A stretch of DNA of 64,000 nt from Flavobacteriales bacterium (GCA_018402015.1 JAGYJL010000003.1:27043-91042); one strand, 5' to 3'; shown: positions 27,290-37,532, numbered from the stretch's first letter. Made by a program: numbers and translations. The notes: generated by a model not told the origin, from the sequence alone.

Positions 27290-28578
27290 CTATCGGAACA
27301 GACCTTCCAACATCCCATTCATAAACCTCCCATTCGCATCCATTTCCTCACGAAGCTTCAAGAAATCATCCCATTTTGGGTAAATTGAGCGGAGGTAATC
27401 CTACCCACATTGAATTCCTTGCCCCAATGCGGGCGGCCATTGTACTTAATGCCGATGTGTTCTTCAAAATCGGCAAGCAGCCTGTTCCAACCACGATTGT
27501 CGGCATTGTGTTAACTCTTACGTACACACTCATTGCGGCTGTAACACGGGTTTAACGCAAAGTCATCGCCTTCTTCACCAAAGCGTATCTCTTGGATGAA
27601 GTGATGTAATGACTTTCTTCTAACCATGTCGTGTATTCACGAAGTAGAGCGCAGGGGTGTGTTGGCTATCAGCCACCCATCCTGTTTCGCGATGGATGGG
27701 CGGCTCAGGTACATTGGAAAACCTTGTAGCCGCGTTCAATCCGATCAACATCGGGCAACATGCCGTTAACGATCTGCTGGTTCATCCATTTTCTACGAAT
27801 TGGCTTGCGGTTGTCTCCCACCAAAGCATCATGCGGTAGAAATAGACCGACACCCACTCATCCATGAATTTCTGACGGAACCACGTATCATTCACAGGTT
27901 CTGTGGTTCGGCTAAATTGATAAACCATCATTTTATCGGTATGCGCGAAACCACCACATTTTTTGATGTGGTCGTGCCCTTCACCCAATCAAGGATGTTG
28001 TCGCAGACTTCTTCAAAATCCATAAGGCCCGATTGCTCGTGCAATTGGAATTTAGGCACCACGTTGATGGTCATTTCGGTGATGATGCCGAGTGAACCGA
28101 GTGAGATAAGAGACAAATGATAAAGTTGCGGGTCTTCGTTTCGGTTGACTTCCAGAAGTTCACCATTAGCCTTCACCAATTTGAAGCTTTCCACCATCGA
28201 ACCCAGAATTTGGAAGTTGATGCCTGAACCATGTGTGGCGGTGGAAATAGCGCCTGCCAAGCTTTGCCGCGCAATGGAACCTAGATTTCCGAAGGCATAA
28301 CCCTCTTCCCAAAGCTGAATATTCAACTGTTCCAGTTTGGCGCCTGCCTGAATGGTAGCCTGATTTTTCTCTCGGTCAATCGAAAGGATCTTGTTCAAAG
28401 CATCGGTTGCCATCAGAATATCATCCGTGGGTGCCAGTTCGCTCCACGAATGTCCTGTCCCGATGCAGCGGATTCTTCTTCCTGATTTGACGAGTGCAAC
28501 CACTTCTTCGGTGGAGGTCGGTCTTGCGATCTCGTTCGGTTTAAAACGGATATTGCCCGCCCAATTCTGCCATTCCAT
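27290..28578 (-). CDS. FAD-binding oxidase, D-arabinono-1,4-lactone oxidase family (3' half frameshifted)
   Basis: The first 215 residues are intact. MEWQNWAGNIRFKPNEIARP opens a VAO-type FAD domain, with the nucleotide-binding segment RCIGTGHSWSELAPTD, then GSIARQSLAGAISTATHGSG and ISLGSLGIITEMTI. The rest is broken across frames but ends with GRPHWGKEFNV and RFMNGMLEGLFR; GRPHWGK is the substrate-site motif of aldonolactone oxidases. These flavoenzymes oxidise sugar lactones or alditols using oxygen or other acceptors; the substrate here is unknown. The true length would be about 430 residues, as usual. It is divergent from the ElyC-like gene with a 48-base gap. The high-error zone ends within this gene. 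Confidence 0.82.
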
Positions 28579-28626
28579 TGGAGGAAATTAGAAAAGTATT
28601 TGTCAGAAGTGCCATCTTTACCCAAT

Positions 28627-29397
28627 ATGCTGCTGTCCATCCAATTTCTAATAAGGCGAACCGAATTTCTGCTGTATCCGTTCACGTGGGTGCTTCTTCT
28701 GTTGTTATTGGCGCTTTTGACCTATGATCGGAAACGGAGAAAACGCTTGTTGGCGTGGAGTTTCGGAATGTTGTTGTTCTTCTCCAATTCATTTATTGTG
28801 GATGAGTTTGTTCGATTCTGGGAAGCGGATGTAACCCTCATAGCTGACATAGCACCAGAGATCAGAACAGCTATTGTGTTGGGCGGTGGTGTTTTTTACG
28901 ATGCTGAGACCGACATGGTAAAGTATGGTGGAAATGCCGATCGGTATCTTGGAGTTCTTCGGCCATATCGCGAGGGTAAAGTGAAGAAGATCTTAGTTTC
29001 TGGCGGTGCGGCAAATTACTTGGAACCTGATACCCGAGAAGGAGAAATGCTGGAAAGGTTGTACCTCCTGTGCGGTATCAATGCAGATGATATTCTGTTG
29101 GAGGATAGGAGTTTGAATACCTACGAGAACGCATTGTATGCAAAGCCGATCTTAGAAGCAACGGGCGAGAACAAATTTTTACTTATTACTTCGGCAGCAC
29201 ACATTCGAAGAGCTGTTGCCTGTTTCGAGAAGCAAGGAATTGAAGTACAACCTTTTGCCGTAATGAACAGTGTAGGTAACCGAAGATTCGAACTCGATTA
29301 TCTATTTGTGCCTCATGTTGCCAACTTCCATAAATGGCACAGCCTTATCCACGAATGGATCGGTTTCCTCACCTACAAAGTTCGAGGTTACGTTTGA
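28627..29397 (+). CDS. ElyC/SanA/YdcF (DUF218) family envelope protein
   Basis: The ATG at 28627 (MLLSIQFLIRRTEFLL) is preferred over the track's upstream TTG. Two N-terminal membrane helices (about residues 10-30 and 38-55) precede a DUF218 Rossmann-like domain with TAIVLGGGVFYDAETDMV, RYLGVLRPYREGKVKKILVSGG and SLNTYENALYAKPIL, ending in a LLITSAAHIRRAVACFEKQG block. Related ElyC and SanA proteins influence cell-wall precursor use and envelope integrity, but the biochemical reaction is not settled. The short gap to the divergent lactone-oxidase gene must hold both promoters. Confidence 0.85.
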   Translation: MLLSIQFLIRRTEFLLYPFTWVLLLLLLALLTYDRKRRKRLLAWSFGMLLFFSNSFIVDEFVRFWEADVTLIADIAPEIRTAIVLGGGVFYDAETDMVKYGGNADRYLGVLRPYREGKVKKILVSGGAANYLEPDTREGEMLERLYLLCGINADDILLEDRSLNTYENALYAKPILEATGENKFLLITSAAHIRRAVACFEKQGIEVQPFAVMNSVGNRRFELDYLFVPHVANFHKWHSLIHEWIGFLTYKVRGYV

Positions 29398-29413
29398 GTT
29401 CGGCTCAATCAGA

Positions 29414-29481
29414 GTCACCCTGAATTTATTTCAGGGTCTATTTACTAAGCCGATTGGATTCTGAAACGAGTACTGAATGAC
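29414..29481 (+). repeat. Two-hairpin palindromic repeat, copy 2
   Basis: GTCACCCTGAATTTATTTCAGGGTCTA is followed by GATTCTGAAACGAGTACTGAATGAC. This is the same layout as the copy at 27227 with a degraded second hairpin. It sits between the convergent ElyC-like and valS genes. Confidence 0.7.
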
Positions 29482-29487
29482 AGAATG

Positions 29488-32109
29488 CTATGCCATAGCA
29501 GCTATCTGCTCTTCCAATGCTTTGATCTTTGCCAATGCATCAGCCTGCTTGTTCTTTTCAATGGTGATGACCTGCTCTGGAGCACCACTAACGAAACGTT
29601 CGTTACTCAGTTTCTTCTCCACCGATACTAAGAAGCCTTTTGTGTATTCGAGTTCCTTCTGAAGTTTTTCCTTCTCCTCATCAGCATCAACCAATCCTTC
29701 TAGTAATACAAAGAACTCAACACCTTTTACCACAAACCCTGATGCGGATGCAGGCGCTTCCGTTACGGATTCTATCGTTTCGAGATTGGCCAATTTCTCA
29801 ATTACAGGATTGAACATGGCGTCCCAGTTACCTTTTACTTGTAACTGAAGTTTTTCCTTCAACGCGATCTGCTTCTCATTTCGAATTCTTCGTATTTCCA
29901 TGATCGCCTTTTCAGCCGACTCAAACCCAACGAGCAGATCTTCGTTCGAAACACCTGGTTGTGGCCATGGTGCAATGATCATTCGGTCTTCCTTGGTGCG
30001 CTCTCCCATGTTGTCCCAAATTTCTTCGGTGATGAATGGTGTGAATGGATGCAGGATTTTCAAGAGTTTCTCTAGAATTTGAACCGTTGCATCCAAAGTT
30101 GCACGATCAATGGGCTGTTGGTACGCAGGTTTTACCATCTCTAAATACCACGAACAGAAGTCGTTCCACACTAATTTATAGGTGGTCATCAACGCATCAC
30201 TCAAACGGAATTTGGAGTAGTGATCATCGAGAATTTCCAATTCTTTGTTGAATCTGGAATGGAACCAGTCAATGGCAATTTTCGCTTCGGCCGGTTGCGG
30301 AATGTTTTCGTCAATTTCCCAACCCTGTATCAATCGGAACGAATTCCAGATCTTGTTGCTGAAGTTTCTTCCTTGCAAGCAAAGCGCTTCATCAAACAAA
30401 AGATCGTTGCCAGCAGGCGAAGAAAGCAACATACCTACACGAACACCATCAGCACCAAACTCTTCAATCAGGTCGAGAGGGTCGGGAGAATTACCCAACG
30501 ACTTACTCATCTTTCTGCGCTGCTTATCTCGAACAATTCCTGTGAGATATACATTCTTGAAAGGAAGTTCTCCTCTGTATTCGTACCCGGCCATGATCAT
30601 TCTGGCCACCCAGAAAAACAGAATCTCTGGTGCGGTTACAAGATCGTTTGTTGGGTAATAATAGTTGATGTCTTTGTTGTCGGGGTCTTTGAAACCGTTG
30701 AAAACCGAAATTGGCCACAGCCATGAGGAGAACCATGTGTCGACCACGTCTTCATCTTGCTTTAAATCTGATATCTGATATCTGATATCTGAATTCTTGG
30801 CATTGAACTTCTCAACGGCTTCTTCAATTGATTTCGCTACCACATATTCCCCGTTTGGAGCATAGTACACAGGAATGCGCTGTCCCCACCATAATTGGCG
30901 GCTAATGCACCAATCGCGTACGTTCTCCATCCAATGTTTGTAGGTGTTCACAAACTTGGGCGGATGGAATTGAACGTTTCCATTCACAACATTTTCCAAT
31001 GCAGGTTCGGCAAGTTTTTTCATGCTCACGAACCATTGCTCTGATAAGCGTGGTTCAATAACAGCATCGGTTCTTTCAGAATAACCGACTTTGTTCATGT
31101 AGTCCTCAACCTTAACAAGATTTCCAGCAGCCTCAAGGTCTTTTGCAATCTTTTTTCGAACCACAAAACGATCTTCTCCAACGTAGAATTGAGCGGCTTC
31201 GCTTAACGTTCCGTTCGGGTTCAGTATGTCAATGGTTTCAAGGTTGTGCTTCTTGCCCAGATTATAGTCATTCTCATCGTGAGCTGGCGTTACTTTTAAA
31301 CAACCCGTTCCGAATTCCATATCTACATATTCATCCTGAATGATTGGAATACTGCGCTTCACCATTGGAACAATGGCGCGCTTGCCGTGCAAATGCTTAA
31401 AACGTTCATCGTTCGGGTTGATGCAAATGGCTGTATCGCCCAAAATCGTCTCCGGTCTTGTTGTGGCAATGGTCAGCCATTCGTCCGTTCCTTCAACCTG
31501 ATACTTCACATAGTAAAGTTTCGATTGAACTTCTTTGTGGTTCACTTCCTCATCAGAGACTGCCGTCAACGCGCTTGGATCCCAGTTCACCATGCGATGA
31601 CCTTTGTAGATCAGCCCTTTGTTGTAGAGATCTATAAAAACATCGATAACGGCATCACTCAGGTCATCTTCCATTGTGAAACGGGTACGTTCCCAATCGC
31701 AAGAAGCACCGAGTTTCTTCAATTGCTCAAGGATGATTCCGCCATGTTTGTGCGTCCATTCCCACGCATGTTCCAAGAATTCATCGCGTGAAAGATCCCA
31801 CTTGTTGATGCCTTGGTCTTTCAACTTCCGGACAACTTTGGCTTCTGTGGCAATAGATGCATGGTCGGTTCCAGGAACCCAGCACGCATTTTTTCCTTGC
31901 ATTCGGGCCCTACGCACCAGTACATCCTGAATGGTGTTGTTGAGCATGTGCCCCATGTGCAGCACACCCGTCACATTAGGTGGTGGAATAACAATGGTGT
32001 ACGGCTCGCGCTCGTCTGGCTCCGAATGGAAATATCCATTATCCATCCAGTAGCTATACCACTTATCTTCGGTTTTGCTTGGGTCGTACTTAGCTGCAAT
32101 CTCGCTCAT
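29488..32109 (-). CDS. valS: Valine--tRNA ligase
   Basis: This complete 873-residue class Ia synthetase charges tRNA-Val with valine. Signature HIGH is present as [16 protein letters not shown] (about residues 42-57) and KMSKS as [14 protein letters not shown] (about 540). The editing (CP1) domain includes [16 protein letters not shown], the anticodon-binding domain covers about 610-760, and a C-terminal coiled-coil arm ([16 protein letters not shown]) closes the protein. An odd feature is the segment [19 protein letters not shown] just before the conserved [12 protein letters not shown], which is encoded by a heptanucleotide tandem repeat and looks like an in-frame insertion. It converges with the ElyC-like gene. 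Confidence 0.98.
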   Translation of the reverse strand: MSEIAAKYDPSKTEDKWYSYWMDNGYFHSEPDEREPYTIVIPPPNVTGVLHMGHMLNNTIQDVLVRRARMQGKNACWVPGTDHASIATEAKVVRKLKDQGINKWDLSRDEFLEHAWEWTHKHGGIILEQLKKLGASCDWERTRFTMEDDLSDAVIDVFIDLYNKGLIYKGHRMVNWDPSALTAVSDEEVNHKEVQSKLYYVKYQVEGTDEWLTIATTRPETILGDTAICINPNDERFKHLHGKRAIVPMVKRSIPIIQDEYVDMEFGTGCLKVTPAHDENDYNLGKKHNLETIDILNPNGTLSEAAQFYVGEDRFVVRKKIAKDLEAAGNLVKVEDYMNKVGYSERTDAVIEPRLSEQWFVSMKKLAEPALENVVNGNVQFHPPKFVNTYKHWMENVRDWCISRQLWWGQRIPVYYAPNGEYVVAKSIEEAVEKFNAKNSDIRYQISDLKQDEDVVDTWFSSWLWPISVFNGFKDPDNKDINYYYPTNDLVTAPEILFFWVARMIMAGYEYRGELPFKNVYLTGIVRDKQRRKMSKSLGNSPDPLDLIEEFGADGVRVGMLLSSPAGNDLLFDEALCLQGRNFSNKIWNSFRLIQGWEIDENIPQPAEAKIAIDWFHSRFNKELEILDDHYSKFRLSDALMTTYKLVWNDFCSWYLEMVKPAYQQPIDRATLDATVQILEKLLKILHPFTPFITEEIWDNMGERTKEDRMIIAPWPQPGVSNEDLLVGFESAEKAIMEIRRIRNEKQIALKEKLQLQVKGNWDAMFNPVIEKLANLETIESVTEAPASASGFVVKGVEFFVLLEGLVDADEEKEKLQKELEYTKGFLVSVEKKLSNERFVSGAPEQVITIEKNKQADALAKIKALEEQIAAMA
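30766..30792 (-). repeat. Heptanucleotide tandem repeat inside valS
   Basis: Four tandem copies (the last lacking one base) of ATCTGAT (TCAGATA on the coding strand) encode SDIRYQISD. The purely repetitive DNA contrasts with the surrounding conserved coding sequence. Confidence 0.85.
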
Positions 32110-32226
32110 CAGGTCTTTTTCTTGAAGAGCGCAAAATTAGGAAATGTGCTTACGTGCCGAATTCAATTCGGCAGAACATTCGATACAAAAAAAGAGGGTG
32201 AAAAGGAATAAGCTACAACTCAGAGG

Positions 32227-32589
32227 TCAATCCTTGTCATCGTCCTCTTCATCTGCTTCATCTTCTGGGGCGTCATCAACTTCATCCACTTCATCTTCCT
32301 CGTCTAGACGATCTTCGATTTCCTCGCGGGCCTCATCGGTAAGATTACCATCCTCATCGTAGTCATCATCATCTTCAATAATGGCCTGTGCTTCTTCCAC
32401 CGTCATTCTCACCAAATAATACTTATCAGCAGTCTCGAATGGAAGCGCTGAGACGCGTTTCCCTTCTGCATTGGTGAATGTTACTAGATTATCCTCAAAT
32501 CCATATGGGTATTCAAGTTTTATCTGCTCCTGAATGGAAACGTCCAACTTATCGTAATCCTTTACTACACGTGGTTTGCCGGTGCTCAT
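32227..32589 (-). CDS. Conserved acidic protein of unknown function
   Basis: The 120-residue protein has a structured N-terminal half (VVKDYDKLDVSIQEQIKLEYPY and KYYLVRMTVEEAQAII) and a C-terminal half that is almost entirely Asp/Glu (EEDEVDEVDDAPEDEADEED). Similar short acidic-tailed proteins are common in Bacteroidota next to translation genes. No enzyme motif is visible, and the tail may bind basic partners. It is transcribed in the same direction as valS, about 117 bases upstream of it, and divergent from the ABC-F gene. Confidence 0.75.
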   Translation of the reverse strand: MSTGKPRVVKDYDKLDVSIQEQIKLEYPYGFEDNLVTFTNAEGKRVSALPFETADKYYLVRMTVEEAQAIIEDDDDYDEDGNLTDEAREEIEDRLDEEDEVDEVDDAPEDEADEEDDDKD

Positions 32590-32788
32590 TTTCTAATGAT
32601 GGGTTATTGCAATGAATTTTCAGGCGTTAATGCTATGAAATTGATTTGTTCTTTCTATCCAATCGATGAAAAAAAGTTACAGGAAATTTTAAAGGTTGCA
32701 GTTTTGGCTCTTTTCGGTGATCGATATGATCCGAACTATGGCTCCTTTCGTGGTCATTATTCCTATTCATTTCCATGCTTCGTCTTGT

Positions 32789-32796
32789 TACCTTTG
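32789..32796 (+). promoter_or_regulatory. Bacteroidota -7 box (TACCTTTG) for the ABC-F gene
   Basis: An exact TAnnTTTG match ends 19 bases upstream of ATG 32816, giving a leader of about 12-15 bases. The same TACCTTTGC octamer context occurs upstream of the gene ending at 1280. Confidence 0.5.
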
Positions 32797-32815
32797 CGCC
32801 CCAATTTCTACAAAC

Positions 32816-34482
32816 ATGTCAGACGATAAGAAGGTCATTTTTTCAATGGTCGGATTGAGCAAGACGTTTCAATCCAATAATAAGAAGGTACTCAACAACA
32901 TTTATCTCTCGTTCTTCTACGGAGCAAAGATCGGCATCATCGGTCTCAACGGTTCGGGAAAGTCAACGCTTCTCAAGATCATTGCAGGCGTTGAGAAGAG
33001 CTTTCAGGGTGATGTCGTGTTCTCTCCCGGATACACGGTTGGTTATCTGGAACAGGAACCAAACCTCGACCCGAACAAAACAGTGAAGGAAGTGGTGATG
33101 GAAGCCGTTGCCGAACTAGCTGGCATCATGAAAGAATATGATGAGGTGAACCTGAAGTTCGGGGAACCGATGAGCGATGATGAGATGAACAAGCTCATCG
33201 AGCGTCAAGGTGTTTTGGCGGAGAAGATTGAAACGATGGGCGGTTGGGAACTCGACCACAAACTCGAACGCGCAATGGACGCGCTTCGTTGCCCGCCCGA
33301 TGATCAATTGGTAAGCACGCTTTCGGGAGGAGAAAAGCGTAGAGTGGCACTTTGCCGTCTCTTGCTTCAAGAACCAGATATCTTGCTTTTGGATGAGCCG
33401 ACCAACCACTTGGATGCCGAGAGTATCGATTGGTTGGAGCAGCATTTGCAGCAATACAAAGGAACCGTCATTGCCATTACCCACGATAGATATTTCTTGG
33501 ATAACGTGGCAGGATGGATCCTTGAATTGGATCGTGGCGAAGGCATTCCATGGGAAGGAAACTACAGTTCTTGGTTGGATCAGAAAAGCAAGCGACTGAA
33601 GCAAGAAGAGAAATCGGAAAGCAAGCGTAGAAAGACCTTGGAGCGCGAGTTGGAATGGGTGAGAATGAGCCCCAAGGCGCGACAAGCAAAGAGCAAAGCG
33701 CGTTTGAGTGCTTACGACAAACTCTTGAACGAAGACTCAAAACAGAAAGAGGAAAAACTAGAGATCTTCATTCCGAACGGACCACGTTTAGGAACGAATG
33801 TGATTGAAGCGATTGATGTGTCGAAAGCGTTTGGAGACAAGTTGCTTTATGAGCACTTGAATTTCAGTTTGCCACCGAACGGAATTGTCGGGATCATTGG
33901 TCCGAACGGTGCGGGTAAGACCACACTTTTCCGCATGATCATGGGATTGGAGAAACCTGATAGTGGAGAATTCAAAGTAGGTGATACAGTAAAAGTGGCC
34001 TATGTCGATCAGCAACATCAGGACATCGACCCGAAGAAAACCGTTTGGGAAACCATTTCGGATGGACTGGAAGAGATGGAATTGGGCGGACGTAGATTGA
34101 ATTCACGTGCTTACGTTTCGCGCTTCAACTTTGGTGGTGGTGACCAAGGCAAGAAAGTGGAAATGCTTTCTGGTGGGGAACGAAATCGATTGCACTTGGC
34201 CATGACCTTGAAGCAGGAAGCGAACGTCCTACTGCTGGATGAGCCAACCAACGATATCGATGTGAACACGCTTCGAGCTTTGGAAGGTCTAGAAAGCTTT
34301 GCTGGTTATTGCTGTGATTATCTCTCACGACCGTTGGTTCTTAGATAGAATCTGCATTTTAGCTTTCGAAGGCGATTCGCAAGTGTATTACTTCGAAGGC
34401 AGCTACACCGATTACGAAGAACCACAAGAAACGCGGAAACAACGGTCAGAAACGAATCAGATACCGCAAGTTGGTGGGCTAA
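32816..34482 (+). CDS. ettA: EttA-type ABC-F translation factor (one frameshift near the end)
   Basis: The start is at [18 protein letters not shown], not the upstream ATG of the track, whose first 40 residues overlap the promoter. Two ATPase domains are present. The first has Walker [10 protein letters not shown], signature [10 protein letters not shown] and Walker [14 protein letters not shown]; the second has [19 protein letters not shown] and [12 protein letters not shown]. The arm between P-loop and signature in domain 1 ([18 protein letters not shown]) and the PtIM linker ([20 protein letters not shown]) match the EttA branch, which acts at the ribosomal E site. An indel near 34,310 breaks the frame at [14 protein letters not shown]; the natural C-terminus is [12 protein letters not shown] at 34482. 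Confidence 0.9.
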
Positions 34483-34486
34483 AGCC

Positions 34487-34538
34487 GTTCAAAGTTCCGA
34501 GTTCAAGGTTCAAAGTAGAGCCACATTGAACTTTGAAC
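34487..34538 (+). repeat. Heptanucleotide repeat (GTTCAAA) forming a hairpin
   Basis: GTTCAAA, GTTCCGA, GTTCAAG and GTTCAAA are in tandem, then after a short loop TTGAACTTTGAAC pairs back with them. It sits between ettA and hisS and may end the ettA transcript. Confidence 0.7.
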
Positions 34539-34552
34539 GCGCAGTGAACTCA

Positions 34553-35915
34553 ATGAAACTCAATACTCCAAAGGAACACGCGATTTTCTCCTGCCGAAAT
34601 GGTGAGGCGGAACTACATTTTGATACGATAAAAAGCGTTTTCAAGAGTATGGTTACCAGCCCTTAGAAACGCTGTGGAGAATTCCGAAACCCTGATGGGT
34701 AAGTATGGCGATGAAGGTGATGATTTGATTTCGAATTTTGAATTCGGGAGATTTTCTTGGAAAGATGCCTTCTGATTTGTTGGATGGTGGCCAATCGCAA
34801 ATCGTTAATCGTCAATCGTCAATCGTTAATCAGTATCGGAAAGGCTCTCCTACGATCTCACCGTTCCCTTGCCCGTTACGTAGTTCCAGCACAGAAACGA
34901 AATCACGTTTCCGTTCAAGCGGTATCAGGTGCAACCCGTTTGGCGTGCTGATCGTCCGCAGAAAGGCCGTTATCGCGAGTTCTATCAATGCGATATTGAT
35001 GTGATCGGTAGCGATTCACTTTTGAACAGGAAATGGTACAAGTGGTCGATGAGGTGTTTGGGAAGTTGAATGTTCCGGTTGCTGTGAATCGACAACCGAA
35101 AACTGCTAGCCGCCACCATTGCCGAGGTTATCAGTGCACCGTACGTTTGTTGACATTACGGTTGCCTTGGATAAACTCGACAAGATAGGAGAGGAGAAGG
35201 TGATGCGTTGAACTGAAGACGCGGCATTTCAGATGTTTCCACCGAAAAACTGTTGCCGCTGATGCGTTTTACCGAAACACAACCGAAGTTGGAATTCCTC
35301 AAAACGTATTTGTCAATCAGCGAAATCGGACAGAAAGGAATTGCAGAAGTTTCGGAAGTATTGGAAACCGCGCAGAAACTCATCTCCAACAAAACGGTTC
35401 TTGAACTTGATTTGACTCTCGCTCGTGGTTTGAACTACTACACAGGCGCCATTTTCGAAGTGCGTTCCAATATTGAAGGAACGCTTTCAAGTAGCATTTC
35501 GGGCGGAGGTCGTTACGATGATCTTACAGGCATTTTCGGAATGAAAGACGTTTCGGGCGTTGGAATTTCCTTTGGTGCCGATCGAATTTACGATGTGCTT
35601 CAAGAGGCGAATCTGTTTCCTGAATTCACATCAGACAGCACACAGGTTTTCTTCGTCAATTTTGGCACAGAAGAAGCGAATTACTGCCTGAGCTTGGTTA
35701 AGCAGCTTCGCGAAGCCGGCATCAATACCGAACTCTATCCTGATAAGGCTAAAATGCAGAAGCAGATGACCTACGCCAACAACAATTCCATTCCGTTTGT
35801 GGCCATGGTCGGCACGCAGGAAATGGAAAGCGGGAAGATCGGAGTGAAGAACATGGTAACAGGAGAGCAATCGTCTCTTTCAGTTTCCGAACTAATTGCA
35901 CTTGTAAACGGTTAA
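34553..35915 (+). CDS. hisS: Histidine--tRNA ligase (frameshifted in the first half)
   Basis: The class II synthetase is recognisable from [20 protein letters not shown] (34553; joined across one indel). Motif 1 and the RYDLTVPLARYVV region near 34,850 are read in shifted frames, and motif 2 lies near 34,950. The intact C-terminal 220 residues contain [15 protein letters not shown] and [13 protein letters not shown], the two histidyl-specific motifs, then motif 3 ([15 protein letters not shown]) and the anticodon-binding domain ([21 protein letters not shown]). Several indels fall between 34,580 and 35,250. A heptanucleotide repeat encodes [14 protein letters not shown] in place of the usual linker before ALRYDLT. 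It charges tRNA-His. Confidence 0.92.
34793..34831 (+). repeat. Heptanucleotide tandem repeat inside hisS
   Basis: About 5.5 copies of AATCGTN in tandem lie within hisS just upstream of the catalytic RYDLT segment. Confidence 0.85.
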
Positions 35916-35933
35916 GAACCAAAAGAAAATACT

Positions 35934-36683
35934 GTGAGTTCAATAATCGAGAATAAGGCAGAGTCAGTAAAACCTTACAGCCAAGAAGGTTCGAAGACCC
36001 AACAGATTGCAACGATGTTCGATAATATCGCGCATCGCTACGATTTCCTCAATCGTTCGCTTTCTATGGGAATCGACATCATTTGGAGAAAGAAAGCCAT
36101 CGCACAGCTCAAGGATCTGAAGCCGAAAACCATTCTTGATGTAGCAACTGGCACAGGCGATTTCGCGCTCGAAGCAATGAGTTTGAATCCAGATAAGATC
36201 ACGGGAGTAGATATTTCTGTTGGAATGCTTGAACTTGGAAAAGTGAAGATTGCCAAGAAAAAGCTTTCCAACAAGATTGAAATGGTGGTGGGCGATTCAG
36301 AAAATCTTCCATTCAAAGACAATACTTACGATGCGGCCACCGTTGCTTTTGGCGTGCGGAATTTTGAGAACCTTCAAAAAGGACTGACGGACATTAATCG
36401 TGTGCTTCGGCCAGGCGGAAAACTGGTTGTATTGGAACTTTCAACACCAAAGAAGTTTCCGGTCAAGCAATTGTTCGGATTCTACTTCAATAATATTCTT
36501 CCGTTGTTCGGGAAAATGCTCTCGAAAGACGATTCGGCCTACACCTATTTGCCCGAATCGGTAAATGCCTTTCCAGATGGTGAAGATTTTAAAAAAGTAA
36601 TGGCTGCAGCTGGATTTGAACACAACACTTCCAAGTCGCTAACGCTTGGAATTTGCAGTTTATATACTGGCATCAAAGCCTGA
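35934..36683 (+). CDS. ubiE: Demethylmenaquinone methyltransferase
   Basis: This 249-residue SAM-dependent enzyme performs the last methylation of menaquinone, the usual quinone of Bacteroidota. The start is a GTG (VSSIIENKAESVKPYSQEG), 18 bases after the hisS stop codon. Family marks are MFDNIAHRYDFLNRSLSMGID, the SAM-binding TILDVATGTGDFALEA, VDISVGMLELGK, and the two ubiE signatures (VAFGVRNFENLQKGL and RVLRPGGKLVVLE). It is likely cotranscribed with hisS and the following porT gene; the ubiE-porT neighbourhood recurs in Flavobacteriia. Confidence 0.95.
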   Translation: MSSIIENKAESVKPYSQEGSKTQQIATMFDNIAHRYDFLNRSLSMGIDIIWRKKAIAQLKDLKPKTILDVATGTGDFALEAMSLNPDKITGVDISVGMLELGKVKIAKKKLSNKIEMVVGDSENLPFKDNTYDAATVAFGVRNFENLQKGLTDINRVLRPGGKLVVLELSTPKKFPVKQLFGFYFNNILPLFGKMLSKDDSAYTYLPESVNAFPDGEDFKKVMAAAGFEHNTSKSLTLGICSLYTGIKA

Positions 36684-36684
36684 T

Positions 36685-37425
36685 TTGCAGCTGAGTCGAA
36701 AACATATCGTTCATGTATCGGTCTTTTTTTCAGTGCTTTTGGCGCTGAGTTCAAGCAGCTACGCACAGTTTCCACTCAAATTCAAGGAGAAGAAGCAACT
36801 CAATCTTACCAAGTACGATCGAAGAATGTTCCACTTTGGCTTTTCGCTAGGAATGAACTATTCAGACATCGCGGTAAAACTGAAGGACAACATTCAAGCG
36901 CTCGATTCTTTGTACGTGGTTGAACCAAAGGGAGCCGTGGGTTTCAACTTGGGCATTGTGTCCGATATGCGTTTAGGAGAGCACTTCAACATGCGTTTCA
37001 TACCTGGAATATCCTTTGTTGGTCGTTCCATGGAATACACATTGTACGAACGCGACACCGTGCCAGTGGTTTACGATAAAGTGGTCAACTCCGTCTATCT
37101 GGAGGTTCCGCTGTACTTCAAGTTTCGCTCTCGCAGAATCAACAACTGGCGCGTTTACATCCTAGGAGGTGGAAAATTCCTCTACGATATGGCCACCAAA
37201 GAAGACGTTCAAACAGACGAGGTCATTCTTAAAATGAAGCGAGAGGACTACACATGGGATCTCGGTGTTGGAGTCGATTTCTATCTCGAATACTTCAAAC
37301 TTTCTACCGAGCTAAGGATGTCCTTTGGAATCAACAATCTCCTAGTAGAAGATCAAACGGTTTTTACCAATTCAATCGAATCGCTCAAGTCGAAAACGTT
37401 CCTGTTCTCGATCTACTTTGAATAA
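36685..37425 (+). CDS. porT: PorT/SprT-type T9SS outer-membrane protein
   Basis: No ATG is available, so the start is probably the TTG at 36685, directly after the ubiE stop; the track's TTG at 36646 lies inside ubiE. A signal peptide (VFFSVLLALSSSSYAQ) is followed by FKEKKQLNLTKYDRRMFHFGFSLGMNY, the opening block of PorT, and an eight-strand barrel (FNMRFIPGISFVGRSMEY, VYLEVPLYFKFRSRR) ending in FLFSIYFE with the terminal aromatic residue. PorT is needed for assembly of the type IX secretion machinery and gliding apparatus. The protein therefore serves the several T9SS-type substrates encoded in this window. Confidence 0.82.
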   Translation: MQLSRKHIVHVSVFFSVLLALSSSSYAQFPLKFKEKKQLNLTKYDRRMFHFGFSLGMNYSDIAVKLKDNIQALDSLYVVEPKGAVGFNLGIVSDMRLGEHFNMRFIPGISFVGRSMEYTLYERDTVPVVYDKVVNSVYLEVPLYFKFRSRRINNWRVYILGGGKFLYDMATKEDVQTDEVILKMKREDYTWDLGVGVDFYLEYFKLSTELRMSFGINNLLVEDQTVFTNSIESLKSKTFLFSIYFE

Positions 37426-37440
37426 AATTTGGGCATTTCC

Positions 37441-37532
37441 CCAAGCTTCGCAAGGGGTCGGGTTTTCCGCTATATCTTTTTTGCCTGCAGACAAAAAAGG
37501 ATGCCGCTTCAACCCCTAATGCAAACTGACCG
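37441..37532 (+). repeat. Interspersed element B, copy 2
   Basis: The sequence CCAAGCTTCGCAAGGGGTCGG...CGCTATATCTTTT...AAAAGGATGCCGCT...GCAAACTGACC is the uninterrupted form of the repeat at 22649. Its AGCGG.../...CCGCT arms can fold. It separates porT from the FAD dehydrogenase gene. Confidence 0.65.

Noticed and set aside
30766-30792. Frameshift or assembly error in valS
   Set aside because: The frame stays open through the whole 873-residue protein, so the repeat is a genuine in-frame segment and not an error.
34257-34348. Programmed frameshift in ettA
   Set aside because: It sits in a patch with many indels, no slippery heptamer or stimulator is seen, and the family does not use frameshifting.
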